64,000 nucleotides of DNA from Cyanobacterium stanieri LEGE 03274 (GCF_015207825.1 NZ_JADEWC010000014.1:21101-85100); one strand, 5' to 3'. Shown: positions 44,502 through 53,774, numbered from the stretch's first letter. A program made the numbers and translations. Notes: generated from the letters alone by a model not told the origin.

Positions 44502-45580
44502 GTCTGGAGAGATTTAATCGGTAAAGCTAAGCCACATCCCCACCGTTTGAAAGATACCCCTTCCCGAGGAAACCAGCTTTCATCCCACTCTAACCAAGAT
44601 TGGGAAAGGGAGTCTTCCAACACATATACCGTTCCGGCTGGTACGGCATAACGTCCTCTGGAGAGGAGTTTCGGGCGAGTGGGATCTTCATGGTTACCAA
44701 AACGATAGCGGAAAGGATGCGCTCGGCTGGTAAAAATTGTTTTTGTGTTCCAAACATATTCGGTGTCCGATGTTTGTTGTGTGGGGGTGATAGATTTTTC
44801 TTTTTGGTTATGGACGGGATAACGGTACGAGAGACGATTAGAACCCCATACTGCAGGGGTAATTAGAGCTAGTTGGTTTTCTATGGGTTGTTTTAACAGG
44901 TTTTGCAAGTAGTGATTGAGTTCAATACAAGTGATCTCCACCATATGACCTTCGCCACCGAAGCGATACCACCCTGACTCTAGGGCTTGAGAAGACAAAT
45001 AAACTAGACAAGTATCGGGGGACATTTCCACGGCATTTTCGAGGAATAAACTACCCTTTTTGTCCTCTGCGGGGGTGTCTTCATCTTCAATATAAACCCG
45101 TCGCTGATCTTGGGCTAATCGGGGGTGTAGGTGAGGAGTAAAGCGCCAAGGGGGTGATTCTACGGTGGTGGGATTATCCCATTGGTTGATGGGTATCCAT
45201 GTACTTTTATCGAATTTGTCGGCGGGTTCGTTGCCTTCTTCGTCATACCATCCTTTTTTCTGGTCATCCCAGTGTAATTTATGTTGAATTTGACCATTTT
45301 TAACAAGGTAATTAAGGGGGGTTGGTACATAAAAGTTTTGTTCCTCATGCACTCGCTCAGTTTTACCCCAAAATGGGCCAGCAACACATAATTTTTTCCG
45401 TTCATCATCATTTAGGTTGGCGGCAAAAACCCCTGATAAGGTGGTACTGCTGGGGGGAAATTTGGCGCCCGATCGCCCTACGAGGTTTTCTGGAGACAAA
45501 AATCTTCCTGCGCTACCGTACAAAAATCCGAGGGGTTCAATGATTGTTAAATACTTGAGATTATAAGTTACATTATTCAT
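44492..45580 (-). CDS. cmr3: Type III-B subunit Cmr3
   Basis: The 362-aa protein shows the Cmr3 N-terminus LTIIEPLGFLYGSAGRFLSP with a following FPPSSTTLSGVFAANL. Cmr3 pairs with Cas10 and holds the 5' handle of the crRNA. It starts 41 bp after cas10 and is followed by cmr4. The C-terminal residues run into a dispersed hairpin, so the terminus may have been altered by that repeat. Confidence 0.88.
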   Translation of the reverse strand: MNNVTYNLKYLTIIEPLGFLYGSAGRFLSPENLVGRSGAKFPPSSTTLSGVFAANLNDDERKKLCVAGPFWGKTERVHEEQNFYVPTPLNYLVKNGQIQHKLHWDDQKKGWYDEEGNEPADKFDKSTWIPINQWDNPTTVESPPWRFTPHLHPRLAQDQRRVYIEDEDTPAEDKKGSLFLENAVEMSPDTCLVYLSSQALESGWYRFGGEGHMVEITCIELNHYLQNLLKQPIENQLALITPAVWGSNRLSYRYPVHNQKEKSITPTQQTSDTEYVWNTKTIFTSRAHPFRYRFGNHEDPTRPKLLSRGRYAVPAGTVYVLEDSLSQSWLEWDESWFPREGVSFKRWGCGLALPIKSLQTSG

Positions 45581-45621
45581 CGTTTTTTTTGTGCAAGTTT
45601 GTTTATTTTTAATTAAGATAA

Positions 45622-47502
45622 TTATTGTCGTTTATCGGTTAAATAAAAACCTATTTTTCCTAAGTTTATTACCCAATTATTTAAGGCTTGTTTAACTAGA
45701 GGATGTTCAATTAATTGAGGATAGTTTTCGGGTGTATAATCACTTATAAACTGTTTAGGATCTCCTAAAATTCCCGTAAAGGTTAATAGTTCTCTATCGT
45801 CATACCTATTAAACCAATAGTTAGGATTACTAATAATTTTATGCCATTTTTCTCCAAAATAAATATTAATTAAACTTAGGGCTATATCATTACTAACTAT
45901 GACGTTGTTCTGTGTTAATTCTTCTTGGGAAAATACTTTTTTATTAAAGGCATGACGTGATTCTAGGGTGGCTATATCTTGATAGAAATGTGTCCAATTA
46001 CCTCCGTCTTGTAATAAGGTTTTGGAGCGATCGCCATAGGACTCTATTAAGTTTAAATTATCTTGTTTTAAACCCTCTAAATCAACCTTTAACTCTTGGG
46101 GTAAACAAACCCTTGAGGATTGATTCTCCACCTCAAAAATCCATTCTCCCGTATCCAATAACCACCATGGACATACCCATTCTAAATAGTTACCGCTGTT
46201 AAATAAAATACGGAAAGCAATGCGATCGCGCCCTGTACTTTTAGCAGAAGATTCCGCCAGATGACAATGTTGTAAAACATCCCGTTGGGGTACTTGATTT
46301 CCAGCCCACACAAAGCCTACACTAGCCGTAATAATCTTAGGATCTTCTCCATGCCACACCTCTGATTTAAAGGAATAAAACCACCTTAAACAGTCATAGG
46401 GAACTAAAGGTGATAATTCATTTTCCCCAATATTTGAACTATATAAAACCCCTAAAAAATCATCCCCCCCCGCATAAATCATCCGCCCTTTTTCTTCTAA
46501 AAAAGTATATTCATTTTTCTTTAAATTTTTACCCCATCTCCTCATTTGTTGGCTAAATGTTTTTAAGCCCTTTTCCTCAATTTCTGGAGCTTTTTGAGCT
46601 AAACTTTTGAAATATTTACTAGCATTATCACCATCCCCCAAAAACCAACCTGTCCAATATTTTTGCTCTTGGCTATCCTCTCTATGGCGGTTTAAATCTC
46701 GAAAACTATCAGGTTGTAATTCATCAGCTATACTCATGAAATCCTTCCTAGTGGCTAATCGTCTTTCTTCGTTTTCATCTACTATAGTAAAGTTCACTAT
46801 TTTGTCAAAGAAATTATTAATAATAGTTTCATGGGTGATAATTCTTTTCACCAACTCAGGAATACTCAACTCCTCCCTTGGTTCAATAAAAGCCTCCCCT
46901 AACTGCTCACTTAATGCTTTGTAAAATTCACGAATTATCTTTTTTTCCCCTTGATAATCATAGCTGTGAGGTTCATAAGATTCTCCCAATAGAGGCTGAC
47001 AAATAGCATCACTTCCCGAGAGAGTCGAACTTTCACCCCGCCAATTAATTCCTGTCCAATCTCGACTATTTTTTGCCTGATTGAGATTGTTTCTTGCCTG
47101 AGTAATGGTTTCCCCAGAAGCGCTAAAAAACTCCCAACAATGGTTAACCCATAACTTCCAATCCCTACGCCAATAATTGTACTCCCATTGATTGATATTT
47201 TTTTCAATCCATTCTTTACAACCATAAACCAAACATTTCCAAGCCTCATCAAAAGTATGTTTAATTATGATAATTTCTTCTGGGGAGAGTTTACCTTTAA
47301 TGACCATTTGGTTAGGCATTCCCTGAGTCACATTGGTAGAGGCAGGAGAAATTATTTTATAGCCTAGTTTTTCGACTCTTTGACAAATTACCCATGATAA
47401 TAAAGAGATAAGATAGGAACTTCCATACAAGTCTCTTAGTTTACGGGATTTTTCGATAAATCCTTGTACAGGTGCAAATGTAATTACTGTATATTTTGCC
47501 AT
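45622..47502 (-). CDS. cas10: Type III-B Cas10 (Cmr2), cyclase-competent, no HD domain
   Basis: The 626-aa protein begins ITFAPVQGFIEKSRKLRDLY, the Cmr2 N-terminal signature, without any HD nuclease domain before it. A first palm region carries WFLGDGDNAS (about 289-294). The second palm carries IYAGGDDFLG; the GGDD (345-348) is intact, so cyclic oligoadenylate synthesis is expected. The C-terminal half contains the D4-like helical domain. It is the first gene of a five-gene operon. Together with the ancillary CARF and Csx3 proteins it makes a cOA-signalling system. Confidence 0.9.
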   Translation of the reverse strand: MAKYTVITFAPVQGFIEKSRKLRDLYGSSYLISLLSWVICQRVEKLGYKIISPASTNVTQGMPNQMVIKGKLSPEEIIIIKHTFDEAWKCLVYGCKEWIEKNINQWEYNYWRRDWKLWVNHCWEFFSASGETITQARNNLNQAKNSRDWTGINWRGESSTLSGSDAICQPLLGESYEPHSYDYQGEKKIIREFYKALSEQLGEAFIEPREELSIPELVKRIITHETIINNFFDKIVNFTIVDENEERRLATRKDFMSIADELQPDSFRDLNRHREDSQEQKYWTGWFLGDGDNASKYFKSLAQKAPEIEEKGLKTFSQQMRRWGKNLKKNEYTFLEEKGRMIYAGGDDFLGVLYSSNIGENELSPLVPYDCLRWFYSFKSEVWHGEDPKIITASVGFVWAGNQVPQRDVLQHCHLAESSAKSTGRDRIAFRILFNSGNYLEWVCPWWLLDTGEWIFEVENQSSRVCLPQELKVDLEGLKQDNLNLIESYGDRSKTLLQDGGNWTHFYQDIATLESRHAFNKKVFSQEELTQNNVIVSNDIALSLINIYFGEKWHKIISNPNYWFNRYDDRELLTFTGILGDPKQFISDYTPENYPQLIEHPLVKQALNNWVINLGKIGFYLTDKRQ

Positions 47503-48186
47503 GGTTATCTTTAATCTTGAGGAAAATGCTTTATTGGAGTGGGTTTTTTACAACGTCATTACTTGTTATGTTGTCCATCCATGGGATGTCAAAAAATTAT
47601 CCTTGCCCATAGGCGACAAGGAATGAGACTGTTGATGTTCACTAATGACAAAAGGGGTTAGTTAGTGGGTCAATATTGGTGGGTATTGGAATATTGTTCA
47701 ATTTTTTTGTCTTACTTTTTTATCAGGTAAGATTACCGCCAGAAATTGTCTTTTAATGTGATTAATGATTTTAATGCAGTCTGTTTAAGTGTACTGGCAT
47801 TTTATAAAATACAAATCAATTTCTTTACATTCTTTAATGTTTGAATTAATTTGGGGTTGCAGCAAAAAGTGGAGTCGTGAAGGCTGGGAACAGGGAACGG
47901 GGAACAGGCAATAGTTTCTCTGTTTTAACTGATTGGTGTAGTGTCTATAATTTTGTTGTTTTAACTATGTTTTTGAAAAAAAACGATCATTTTTGCGTAT
48001 TTTTTGAAAGTTATAATGTGTTCAAACACCTTATACTTCCTAGTTTTTAATTTATTCAGCAGACCTTAATCTATGAAAGCAATCCATGGGAAAGGGGGTT
48101 TTCTTGTAACGTTTCCATCGAAAGCTGATGGTGTCAATTGATAATGAAGAATGAATAATGAACAATTATTCGGCGGATTTTTATCC
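47503..48186. other. Gene-free stretch upstream of cas10
   Basis: About 680 bp with no convincing gene. It holds the presumed cmr promoter region, a GGGAACGGGGAACAGG purine tract near 47890, and near 48053 a TTTATTCAGCAGACCTTAA segment similar to one at 28410. No RNA gene is recognisable. Confidence 0.5.
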
Positions 48187-48194
48187 ATAATGAA

Positions 48195-48252
48195 AATCTA
48201 CACAATAACTAAAAACCCCGAAATGCCCATTTTTCGTGTTATTGTGTAGATT
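48195..48252. repeat. 15-bp perfect inverted repeat in the CRISPR leader (locus 2)
   Basis: AATCTACACAATAAC (48195-48209) is mirrored at 48238-48252. In locus 3 the same left arm occurs at 52464-52478, but the right arm is split by 81 bp of leader; here that segment is missing, which creates the palindrome. Confidence 0.8.
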
Positions 48253-48295
48253 CAAAGGCTAAAACTCTTGTAGTGTAATGCCTCTGAAACGAAGA

Positions 48296-48405
48296 TCCTA
48301 CCCATGGGGTTACATGGGATTAGTTGGAAACAAGGTATAGTTAACTTGTACGAATTCCATACCACCAGCCTCTAACCATGGGGATATATAGGTTTATTTA
48401 GAAAC
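48296..48405 (+). CRISPR. CRISPR locus 2: two repeats, one 38-bp spacer, degenerate last repeat
   Basis: The first repeat (48296-48331) differs from the consensus only at its first base. The spacer is 48332-48369. The second repeat (48370-48405) is strongly degenerate but keeps the CCATGGGG core and the AGAAAC end over exactly 36 bp, as expected of a terminal repeat. The trailer that follows matches the trailers of loci 1 and 3. Confidence 0.88.
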
Positions 48406-48757
48406 ACCTCCTTAACTATTTAGGTTTTGGGGGTGCTTTCTATGGAGAGACTCGGAGAAATATAAATAGAATAGGGGCGACCATAAAATGGCACTATGGG
48501 AAGCAAATCTCTTCGCCCTTAAAAAACTAACCATTACCTCGAAGAAAACCCCTTTTCCTAGCAGTATTTATCTTAGTGATTGTTGAAAAGGAAATAAAGG
48601 AGGAAGAATATGAGTGTTTAAAACACTGTAAAAAAATCCACCCATAACCTGATATGGGTAGGATTCAGAAAACAAAGTCGGCAGTAAAGAAACTGAGAAA
48701 AAGACTTTTCTTACCCCTTGTTTTAATAGCAAATGTCATCGTTAGTAGGTAACTTAA

Positions 48758-48883
48758 ATGCTTATCAGATCTAAAAACTCTCATCTTCCCAAAGCCAAAA
48801 ACCCTCAAACTCCCGTGAAATTTTCCGCTACTAATGCTCAAATTGCTCGACTCATTCAATCTACTCAAGTTAATAGCAAATAA
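48758..48883 (+). CDS. Possible 41-aa peptide
   Basis: A short open frame MLIRSKNSHLPKAKNPQTPV continuing to SATNAQIARLIQSTQVNSK. It has no good ribosome-binding site and no family I know. It sits in an otherwise gene-free stretch between CRISPR locus 2 and terY. The polar, basic composition could be chance. Confidence 0.2.
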   Translation: MLIRSKNSHLPKAKNPQTPVKFSATNAQIARLIQSTQVNSK

Positions 48884-48977
48884 ATAATAAGTGAAGAGGT
48901 GAAAGTAAATTTTAAAAATGATCTCATTTGCTTCAATGTAAAGACAAAGAATGTTGAATTTGCATAATAAATAAATG

Positions 48978-49005
48978 TTGATCTTTTAGCTTTCTAAGGT
49001 AGTAT
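48978..49005 (+). promoter_or_regulatory. Candidate sigma-70 promoter of the TerY-P operon
   Basis: TTGATC (48978-48983) and TAGTAT (49000-49005) are 16 bp apart and lie about 95 bp upstream of the terY-like start. The match to the consensus is moderate and the region is AT-rich. Confidence 0.3.
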
Positions 49006-49099
49006 GATGGTACATAAAAAATTGTGCACCTACCATAAGATTTCAAACCGAATACACAATCGAATATAAGTAAACAAACGTTACTCTCATAAAAATATC

Positions 49100-49759
49100 A
49101 TGCCTGTAGGATTACCAGAATTTGCCGACAATACAGAAAATCGCTGCCCTGTTATCCTTTTATTAGATACATCAGCCTCTATGTCAGGAGAACCTATTCG
49201 CCAACTGAATATGGGTATTAGTGATTTTAAAGGAAATTTGTTAGAGGACACTCAAGCCACCTTAAGCGTCGAATTATCAATTATCACTTTTGGTCAGATA
49301 GTTAATGTAATTCAAAATTTTACCTCCGTTGATGAATTTACACCTCCTACCCTACAAACCTCAGGTACAACTCCCATGGGTGAGGCCATCAACTCTGCGT
49401 TAGATCTATTGGAAGAGCGCAAAATGATTTACAAAGACAATGGCATCCCTTATTATCGTCCTTGGATATTTTTGATCACAGATGGTGCACCGACGGATGA
49501 TTGGCAAATGGCTGCGCAGAGATTGCATCAAAAAGATGCTGAGGGAGGTTGCTTATTTTTTGCCGTAGGTGTAGAAGGAGCAGATATGAACACACTTACA
49601 CAAATAGCACCTCCAAATCGCCCTCCAGCTTTATTAAGTGGTTTAAATTTTAGAGAATTGTTTGTCTGGCTAAGTTCTTCTATGAAGCGTGTCTCAGGAG
49701 GAAAAGTTGGGGAAGCAATTGCACTACCCCCTGTGGGCTGGGCACAAATATCCACCTAA
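49100..49759 (+). CDS. terY: TerY-like VWA-domain protein
   Basis: The 219-aa protein is one von Willebrand A domain. The metal-ion site (MIDAS) is complete: LLLDTSASMSG (DxSxS), a Thr in TSGTTPMGEA, and ITDGAPTDDW. TerY is the sensor/adaptor of the TerY-P triad (VWA, PP2C phosphatase, kinase), reported to protect against phage. The phosphatase gene follows after 12 bp and the kinase after that, all co-directional. Confidence 0.88.
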   Translation: MPVGLPEFADNTENRCPVILLLDTSASMSGEPIRQLNMGISDFKGNLLEDTQATLSVELSIITFGQIVNVIQNFTSVDEFTPPTLQTSGTTPMGEAINSALDLLEERKMIYKDNGIPYYRPWIFLITDGAPTDDWQMAAQRLHQKDAEGGCLFFAVGVEGADMNTLTQIAPPNRPPALLSGLNFRELFVWLSSSMKRVSGGKVGEAIALPPVGWAQIST

Positions 49760-49771
49760 AATACTAACACT

Positions 49772-50698
49772 TTGACGAATATCATGAAAGAATGGAGAGC
49801 GATCGCCCGTTCAGCTGTGGGAGTTGGACATCAAAAACAAAATATACCTTGTCAAGATTTTGGTGCTTATAGCTTAATTGCACCAGATGTCATGGTGGGG
49901 GCGGTATCCGATGGAGCGGGGAGTGCCAAATTTTCGGATAGAGGGGCAGAAATAGCGGTAGAGACTTCTATATTATTATTCCAAAAATTTCCCAAAGATA
50001 TTTATGATGAGCTTTTGCAACTAACCTTAGAGAGAGCAAAAGAGATATTCGAGCATTTACTAAAGAACATTTTGAAAAAGATAGAACAAGAAGCTCAAAA
50101 TTTAAATTGTGACTATCGTGAATTGGCTTGTACATTACTTGTTTTTCTTGCAACACCTCATGGGATGGTGGCGATGCAAATTGGAGATGGTTTTATCGTA
50201 GCTCGTCCTCATGATGGTGAATTGCAACTATTATTCAATCCAGATAAAGGTGAATATATCAACGAAACAACTTTTGTAACGTCTAGTAACGCCATAGAAG
50301 AAATGCAAGTCCAAGTGTTTGACTGGAAACCTTACTTCATTTGTGCTTCTACCGACGGACTAGAAAACGTGGCAATTGAATACAAAAACTCTAAACCGTT
50401 TAACGCTTTTTTCTCTCCCTTGGAAGAGTATTTACAAGAAACATTAGTTCCCGAAGAAGAAGATCAATACATCCAAGATTTTCTTAATTCAGAACGATTA
50501 AATACACGCACCCATGATGATAAAACCCTTCTACTCGGCTTACTTACTGAGCTAACTTCCACGCTTGATGTCCCTAACACAACAACCGATGAGCCAGAAA
50601 TAGAGGAAACAGAACAAAAACAAAATAACAAACGATCCTTCAGAATCAAACGGATAATAAATTTTTTTTTACCTTCATCCAATAAAACAACCAGCTGA
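49772..50698 (+). CDS. PP2C-type protein phosphatase of the TerY-P triad
   Basis: The 308-aa protein has the PP2C metal-binding motifs AVSDGAGSAKFSDRGA (about 41-56), MQIGDGFIVAR, ASTDGLENV and HDDKTLLLG. The C-terminal 60 residues are polar and basic and may be a flexible tail. The start shown is the TTG at 49772; the ATG at 49784 (MKEWRAIARS) is the more likely start and would shorten it by four residues. It would reverse the kinase's phosphorylation events. Confidence 0.88.
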   Translation: MTNIMKEWRAIARSAVGVGHQKQNIPCQDFGAYSLIAPDVMVGAVSDGAGSAKFSDRGAEIAVETSILLFQKFPKDIYDELLQLTLERAKEIFEHLLKNILKKIEQEAQNLNCDYRELACTLLVFLATPHGMVAMQIGDGFIVARPHDGELQLLFNPDKGEYINETTFVTSSNAIEEMQVQVFDWKPYFICASTDGLENVAIEYKNSKPFNAFFSPLEEYLQETLVPEEEDQYIQDFLNSERLNTRTHDDKTLLLGLLTELTSTLDVPNTTTDEPEIEETEQKQNNKRSFRIKRIINFFLPSSNKTTS

Positions 50699-50704
50699 CG
50701 ATCA

Positions 50705-52432
50705 ATGCAAGAATTATTTTGTGATAATAGTAACCAAAAAATTACCCTAGTTAAGCAAATTGCTAATAGTGGTGAAGGTCAGGTTTGGACAACTAATTGG
50801 AGTCGATTAGTCGCAAAGTTATATCATGACCCTTCTCCTGAAAAGTTTGCTAAATTGAAGGTAATGATGAAAAACAAGCCTGAGGATCCTAATCAAGATC
50901 AAAATCACACCTCTTTTAGTTTTCCACATTCTTTGATAAAAAATCGACAAGGGAAATTTTTGGGTTTTCTCATGCCAAGGATAGAAGAGGCTTTAGAATT
51001 AATTGATGTATATAACCCCAAGCGTAGAAAACTTAAAAAACTTGAAATAGATTGGCATTTTTTACACTATACGGCTTTAAATATCGTTTCCATTATTGAT
51101 GCAATTCATAAAGCAGGTTATGTTGTTGGTGATATTAAACCTCAAAATATATTAGTTAATAGTCAGTCCGTACCTTCTTTTATTGATGTAGATTCTTTTC
51201 AGGTAAAAGATCGTACTAACAATAAGTTGTATCCTTGCCCTGTTGGTACTGATGGATATACCCCTCCCGAACTAATCGGTATAGACCTTCTTAGGGTTGA
51301 ACAAAAGATACATCATGATAATTTTCGTCTTGGTATCTTGATCTATCAACTATTGTTTAGTTATCATCCTTTTGGCTTAGGAAAATGGGTCGGTAGTGGA
51401 GATAAGCCCGAACAAAATGATTTAATCAAACGAGGTATATGGCTAGAAAGTAAAAATAGGCTCTTAGTTCACAACCACAATACCATACCTCTACATATTA
51501 TTCATCCTTCTTTACAAAAATGCTTTTTACGATGTTTTAATGAAGGTCATCAACAACCTCATCTTAGACCTACGGCAACAGAATGGCTTCACTCACTTAG
51601 AGAGGCGGCAAATAAATTACAAATTTGTTCTGCCGTTGAAAGTCATGTTTATTCTTCTACTAATGGAAACTGTTATTGGTGTCAACGTAAACTAAAGTTG
51701 GGATATGATATTTTTAAACTGCCTGAAGGGGTGAAATCTACTTCGAGAGGTAGAGTGTTTATCAAGGAAGGTAACAGAAAAAAAAATAATCCTACTAATT
51801 CTACGAATTACACACCATCAGCGCACCATAATAACTCATTTAAACAACCAACAGTTCAACAAACATCTAAGGCAAATGATGACTCGAAAATAAAAAGAAC
51901 TATCGGCGCAGTCATTGGTATTGTTCTATTATTAGGATTATTGCTGATGAATGATGCATCTAGATCGCCCGTAAGAGTTATTCCCAGCGCTAATTCACCT
52001 CAAAGAACAGTTTTTTCTCGACAAGTAGCAGTAAATCTAATTCAAAGATGGTTAGATGCTAAAAGTCAAATATTTGCTCCTCCCTATGACAAAAACCTGG
52101 CGTCTAGTTTTCTAACTGGCACACGGTACAATAATAGTGTTAATCGTAGTGATGGAGAGGAAAGTTCTATTGATTGGTTGAGAAACAGGAACGCTTATTA
52201 CACCTATTCAAATCAAAGTGTTGATGGCGTGGAATATTTTAGTTTAGATGGAAATGTTGCCATTGTCGATGCCTTGATAACCGAAAGTTATACTTTATAC
52301 AATGCCCGAGGGGGAATTGATACTGATAGCAGTGGTTATCAACAAAGGTTGATTCGTTATGAATTTTCCCTTGTTAATGGTCAGTGGAAAATTAGTGATT
52401 ACAACACTTTGGAGGTTAAATGGAGTCGGTAA
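50705..52432 (+). CDS. TerY-P Ser/Thr kinase with membrane anchor and C-terminal IMS-like domain
   Basis: The 575-aa protein begins with a kinase domain: SGEGQVW loop, LVAKLYH Lys, a VVGDIKPQNILV catalytic loop and FIDVDSFQV in place of DFG, as is usual for this triad. After CYWCQRKL (possible zinc pair) and a Ser/Asn-rich linker comes one transmembrane helix (GAVIGIVLLLGLLLM, about 400-415). The C-terminal 130 residues (AVNLIQRWLDAKSQIF...QWKISDYNTLEV) look like the IMS/DUF4101 domain of cyanobacterial ARC6-type proteins. The kinase is probably membrane-bound with this domain on the other side. It starts 6 bp after the phosphatase stop. Confidence 0.85.
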   Translation: MQELFCDNSNQKITLVKQIANSGEGQVWTTNWSRLVAKLYHDPSPEKFAKLKVMMKNKPEDPNQDQNHTSFSFPHSLIKNRQGKFLGFLMPRIEEALELIDVYNPKRRKLKKLEIDWHFLHYTALNIVSIIDAIHKAGYVVGDIKPQNILVNSQSVPSFIDVDSFQVKDRTNNKLYPCPVGTDGYTPPELIGIDLLRVEQKIHHDNFRLGILIYQLLFSYHPFGLGKWVGSGDKPEQNDLIKRGIWLESKNRLLVHNHNTIPLHIIHPSLQKCFLRCFNEGHQQPHLRPTATEWLHSLREAANKLQICSAVESHVYSSTNGNCYWCQRKLKLGYDIFKLPEGVKSTSRGRVFIKEGNRKKNNPTNSTNYTPSAHHNNSFKQPTVQQTSKANDDSKIKRTIGAVIGIVLLLGLLLMNDASRSPVRVIPSANSPQRTVFSRQVAVNLIQRWLDAKSQIFAPPYDKNLASSFLTGTRYNNSVNRSDGEESSIDWLRNRNAYYTYSNQSVDGVEYFSLDGNVAIVDALITESYTLYNARGGIDTDSSGYQQRLIRYEFSLVNGQWKISDYNTLEVKWSR

Positions 52433-52463
52433 TTAACGCTCAATTTTCGGAGGCAAAATCAAA

Positions 52464-52646
52464 AATCTACACAATAACCAAAAACCCTGAAATGCTCATT
52501 ACTTCGTGTTATTGTGTCGATCCCTTGCCCTGTATGGGTTTCAGGTTGTTATTTTTGTTGTGCAATTTTGATTTTTTGTGTTATTATTACTATTGTGTAG
52601 ATTCAAAAGCTAAAACTCTTGTAGTTCAATGCTCCTGAATCGAAGA
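52464..52646 (+). promoter_or_regulatory. CRISPR leader of locus 3 (full-length form)
   Basis: An A/T-rich leader shared in full with locus 1 (other strand) and in shortened form with locus 2. It includes a CCCTTGCCCTGTATGGGTTT segment and two TATTGTGT copies (52510 and 52591); locus 2 lacks the 81 bp between them. Array transcription should start here. Confidence 0.75.
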
Positions 52647-52989
52647 CCCTACCCATGGGGTTACATGGGATTAGTTGGAAACGGCTGAGGCCAGTTATGT
52701 ACAGTGATTGCATCGTATACCCTACCCATGGGGTTACATGGGATTAGTTGGAAACCCTCGAATCCTTTTTTAGCAACGAACGCTAAAACAATACTACCCT
52801 ACCCATGGGGTTACATGGGATTAGTTGGAAACCTTTCTCGCTTTGCATATTGGATGTGATCATATACGTTGATCCCCCCTACCCATGGGGTTACATGGGA
52901 TTAGTTGGAAACCATTTCACCGCCTTCGGGTTGGGGATTAAAAGCTTTTTTGCCCCTACCCATGGGGTTACATGGGATTAGTTGGAAAC
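52647..52989 (+). CRISPR. CRISPR locus 3: five 36-bp repeats, four spacers
   Basis: Repeats lie at 52647-52682, 52720-52755, 52797-52832, 52877-52912 and 52954-52989 and are identical over 36 bp. They begin CCCTACCCATGGGG, have TTACATGGGA in the middle and end TTAGTTGGAAAC. Spacers are 37, 41, 44 and 41 bp, lengths common for type III. The GTTGGAAAC end matches the usual 8-nt 5' handle region of type III crRNAs. Direction is set by the leader on the left. Confidence 0.97.
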
Positions 52990-53023
52990 ACCTCCTTAAT
53001 CATTTAGGTTTTGGGGGTGTTTT
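52987..53023 (+). terminator. Intrinsic terminator formed with the end of the last repeat
   Basis: AACACCTCC at the repeat/trailer junction can pair over 9 bp (with one G-U) with GGGGGTGTT at 53013-53021, followed by a short T run. The same trailer follows loci 1 and 2, so it looks conserved as the array terminator. Confidence 0.6.
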
Positions 53024-53234
53024 CTATGGGGAAAATTCTGAGGACTTTTGGGGAAACCTAAAGTAAGGAAAAAAGTATTGGAAAATCCTTGACGAAATGG
53101 ACATAATAAGGTTATATTATCTTTGTGGCTCAAAAAAGAGCTAAACCTAACGGTTTCGAGACGCATCGTTTTTCCTTTTTTTACTCAAATGCTAACCAAG
53201 GGGTTAGTGTATCCAAAAAAAGGAGAGTAGAATC

Positions 53235-53693
53235 ATGTTAGGTTTAAGATTTAAAAGTGTTGCATCTCAGTTAAGAGTATTAGCCTTTGGTGCTTCTGAT
53301 TTGAATGCGGATCATTTATTGTCTGTGGCTGAAAAATATTTGCCTCGGCGGGTGACATGGGCAAGAAATAAAAGGCATGATTTCAGTGATGTATATGTGT
53401 TATGGGATGTCCTCAATATTGACGCTGTCATTGAGTTGGAGAACGAGGATGGCAAATTAGTTCGTGTAGGGGTTTCTCTGGTGGAAAGTGAACAAAGAGG
53501 GCGCGATCGCATTTATGACCTAAAAAGTCGTCGTTGGTATGGTATTCGTCAAGCCTTGGGATTAGAACAATATTGGGTGTTCGCAGTAAAGTGGAAAGAT
53601 TTTCCTAAAGATAATGGACAATGGATAGATATTCTTTATGGTGAAATTGATACTCCCATAGATGGTTCTGGTTGTCGTCTAGTGGTTATTTAA
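53235..53693 (+). CDS. Unknown 152-aa cyanobacterial protein, paralogue A
   Basis: I do not recognise a domain. The protein starts MLGLRFKSVASQLRVLAFG, contains VLWDVLNIDAVIELENEDGK and ends with a conserved DGSGCRLV. It is about half identical to the 151-aa protein on the other strand at 57475-57930, including WARNKRHD/WAENRRRD, YWVF and DILYGEID/DILYDEID. A strong Shine-Dalgarno sequence (AGGAGAG) precedes its ATG. It lies directly after the CRISPR terminator and opens the ancillary region; both paralogues being among CRISPR genes suggests a role in it. Confidence 0.7.
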   Translation: MLGLRFKSVASQLRVLAFGASDLNADHLLSVAEKYLPRRVTWARNKRHDFSDVYVLWDVLNIDAVIELENEDGKLVRVGVSLVESEQRGRDRIYDLKSRRWYGIRQALGLEQYWVFAVKWKDFPKDNGQWIDILYGEIDTPIDGSGCRLVVI

Positions 53694-53774
53694 ACTCGAT
53701 GGGGGTTAAAATCCCCTAAATCCTTACTCCTCTGCCTTCGGCATCTGCCGTTGCAAGGGGAGAGGAAAACTTAC

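Noticed and set aside
47549..47572. TTACAACGTCATTAC as the right end of the second element
   Set aside because: It matches the motif at only 11 of 14 positions and no TACA tip follows at the required distance.
52420..52638. Short open frame after the TerY-P kinase
   Set aside because: It lies over the CRISPR leader, overlaps the kinase end and has no family resemblance.
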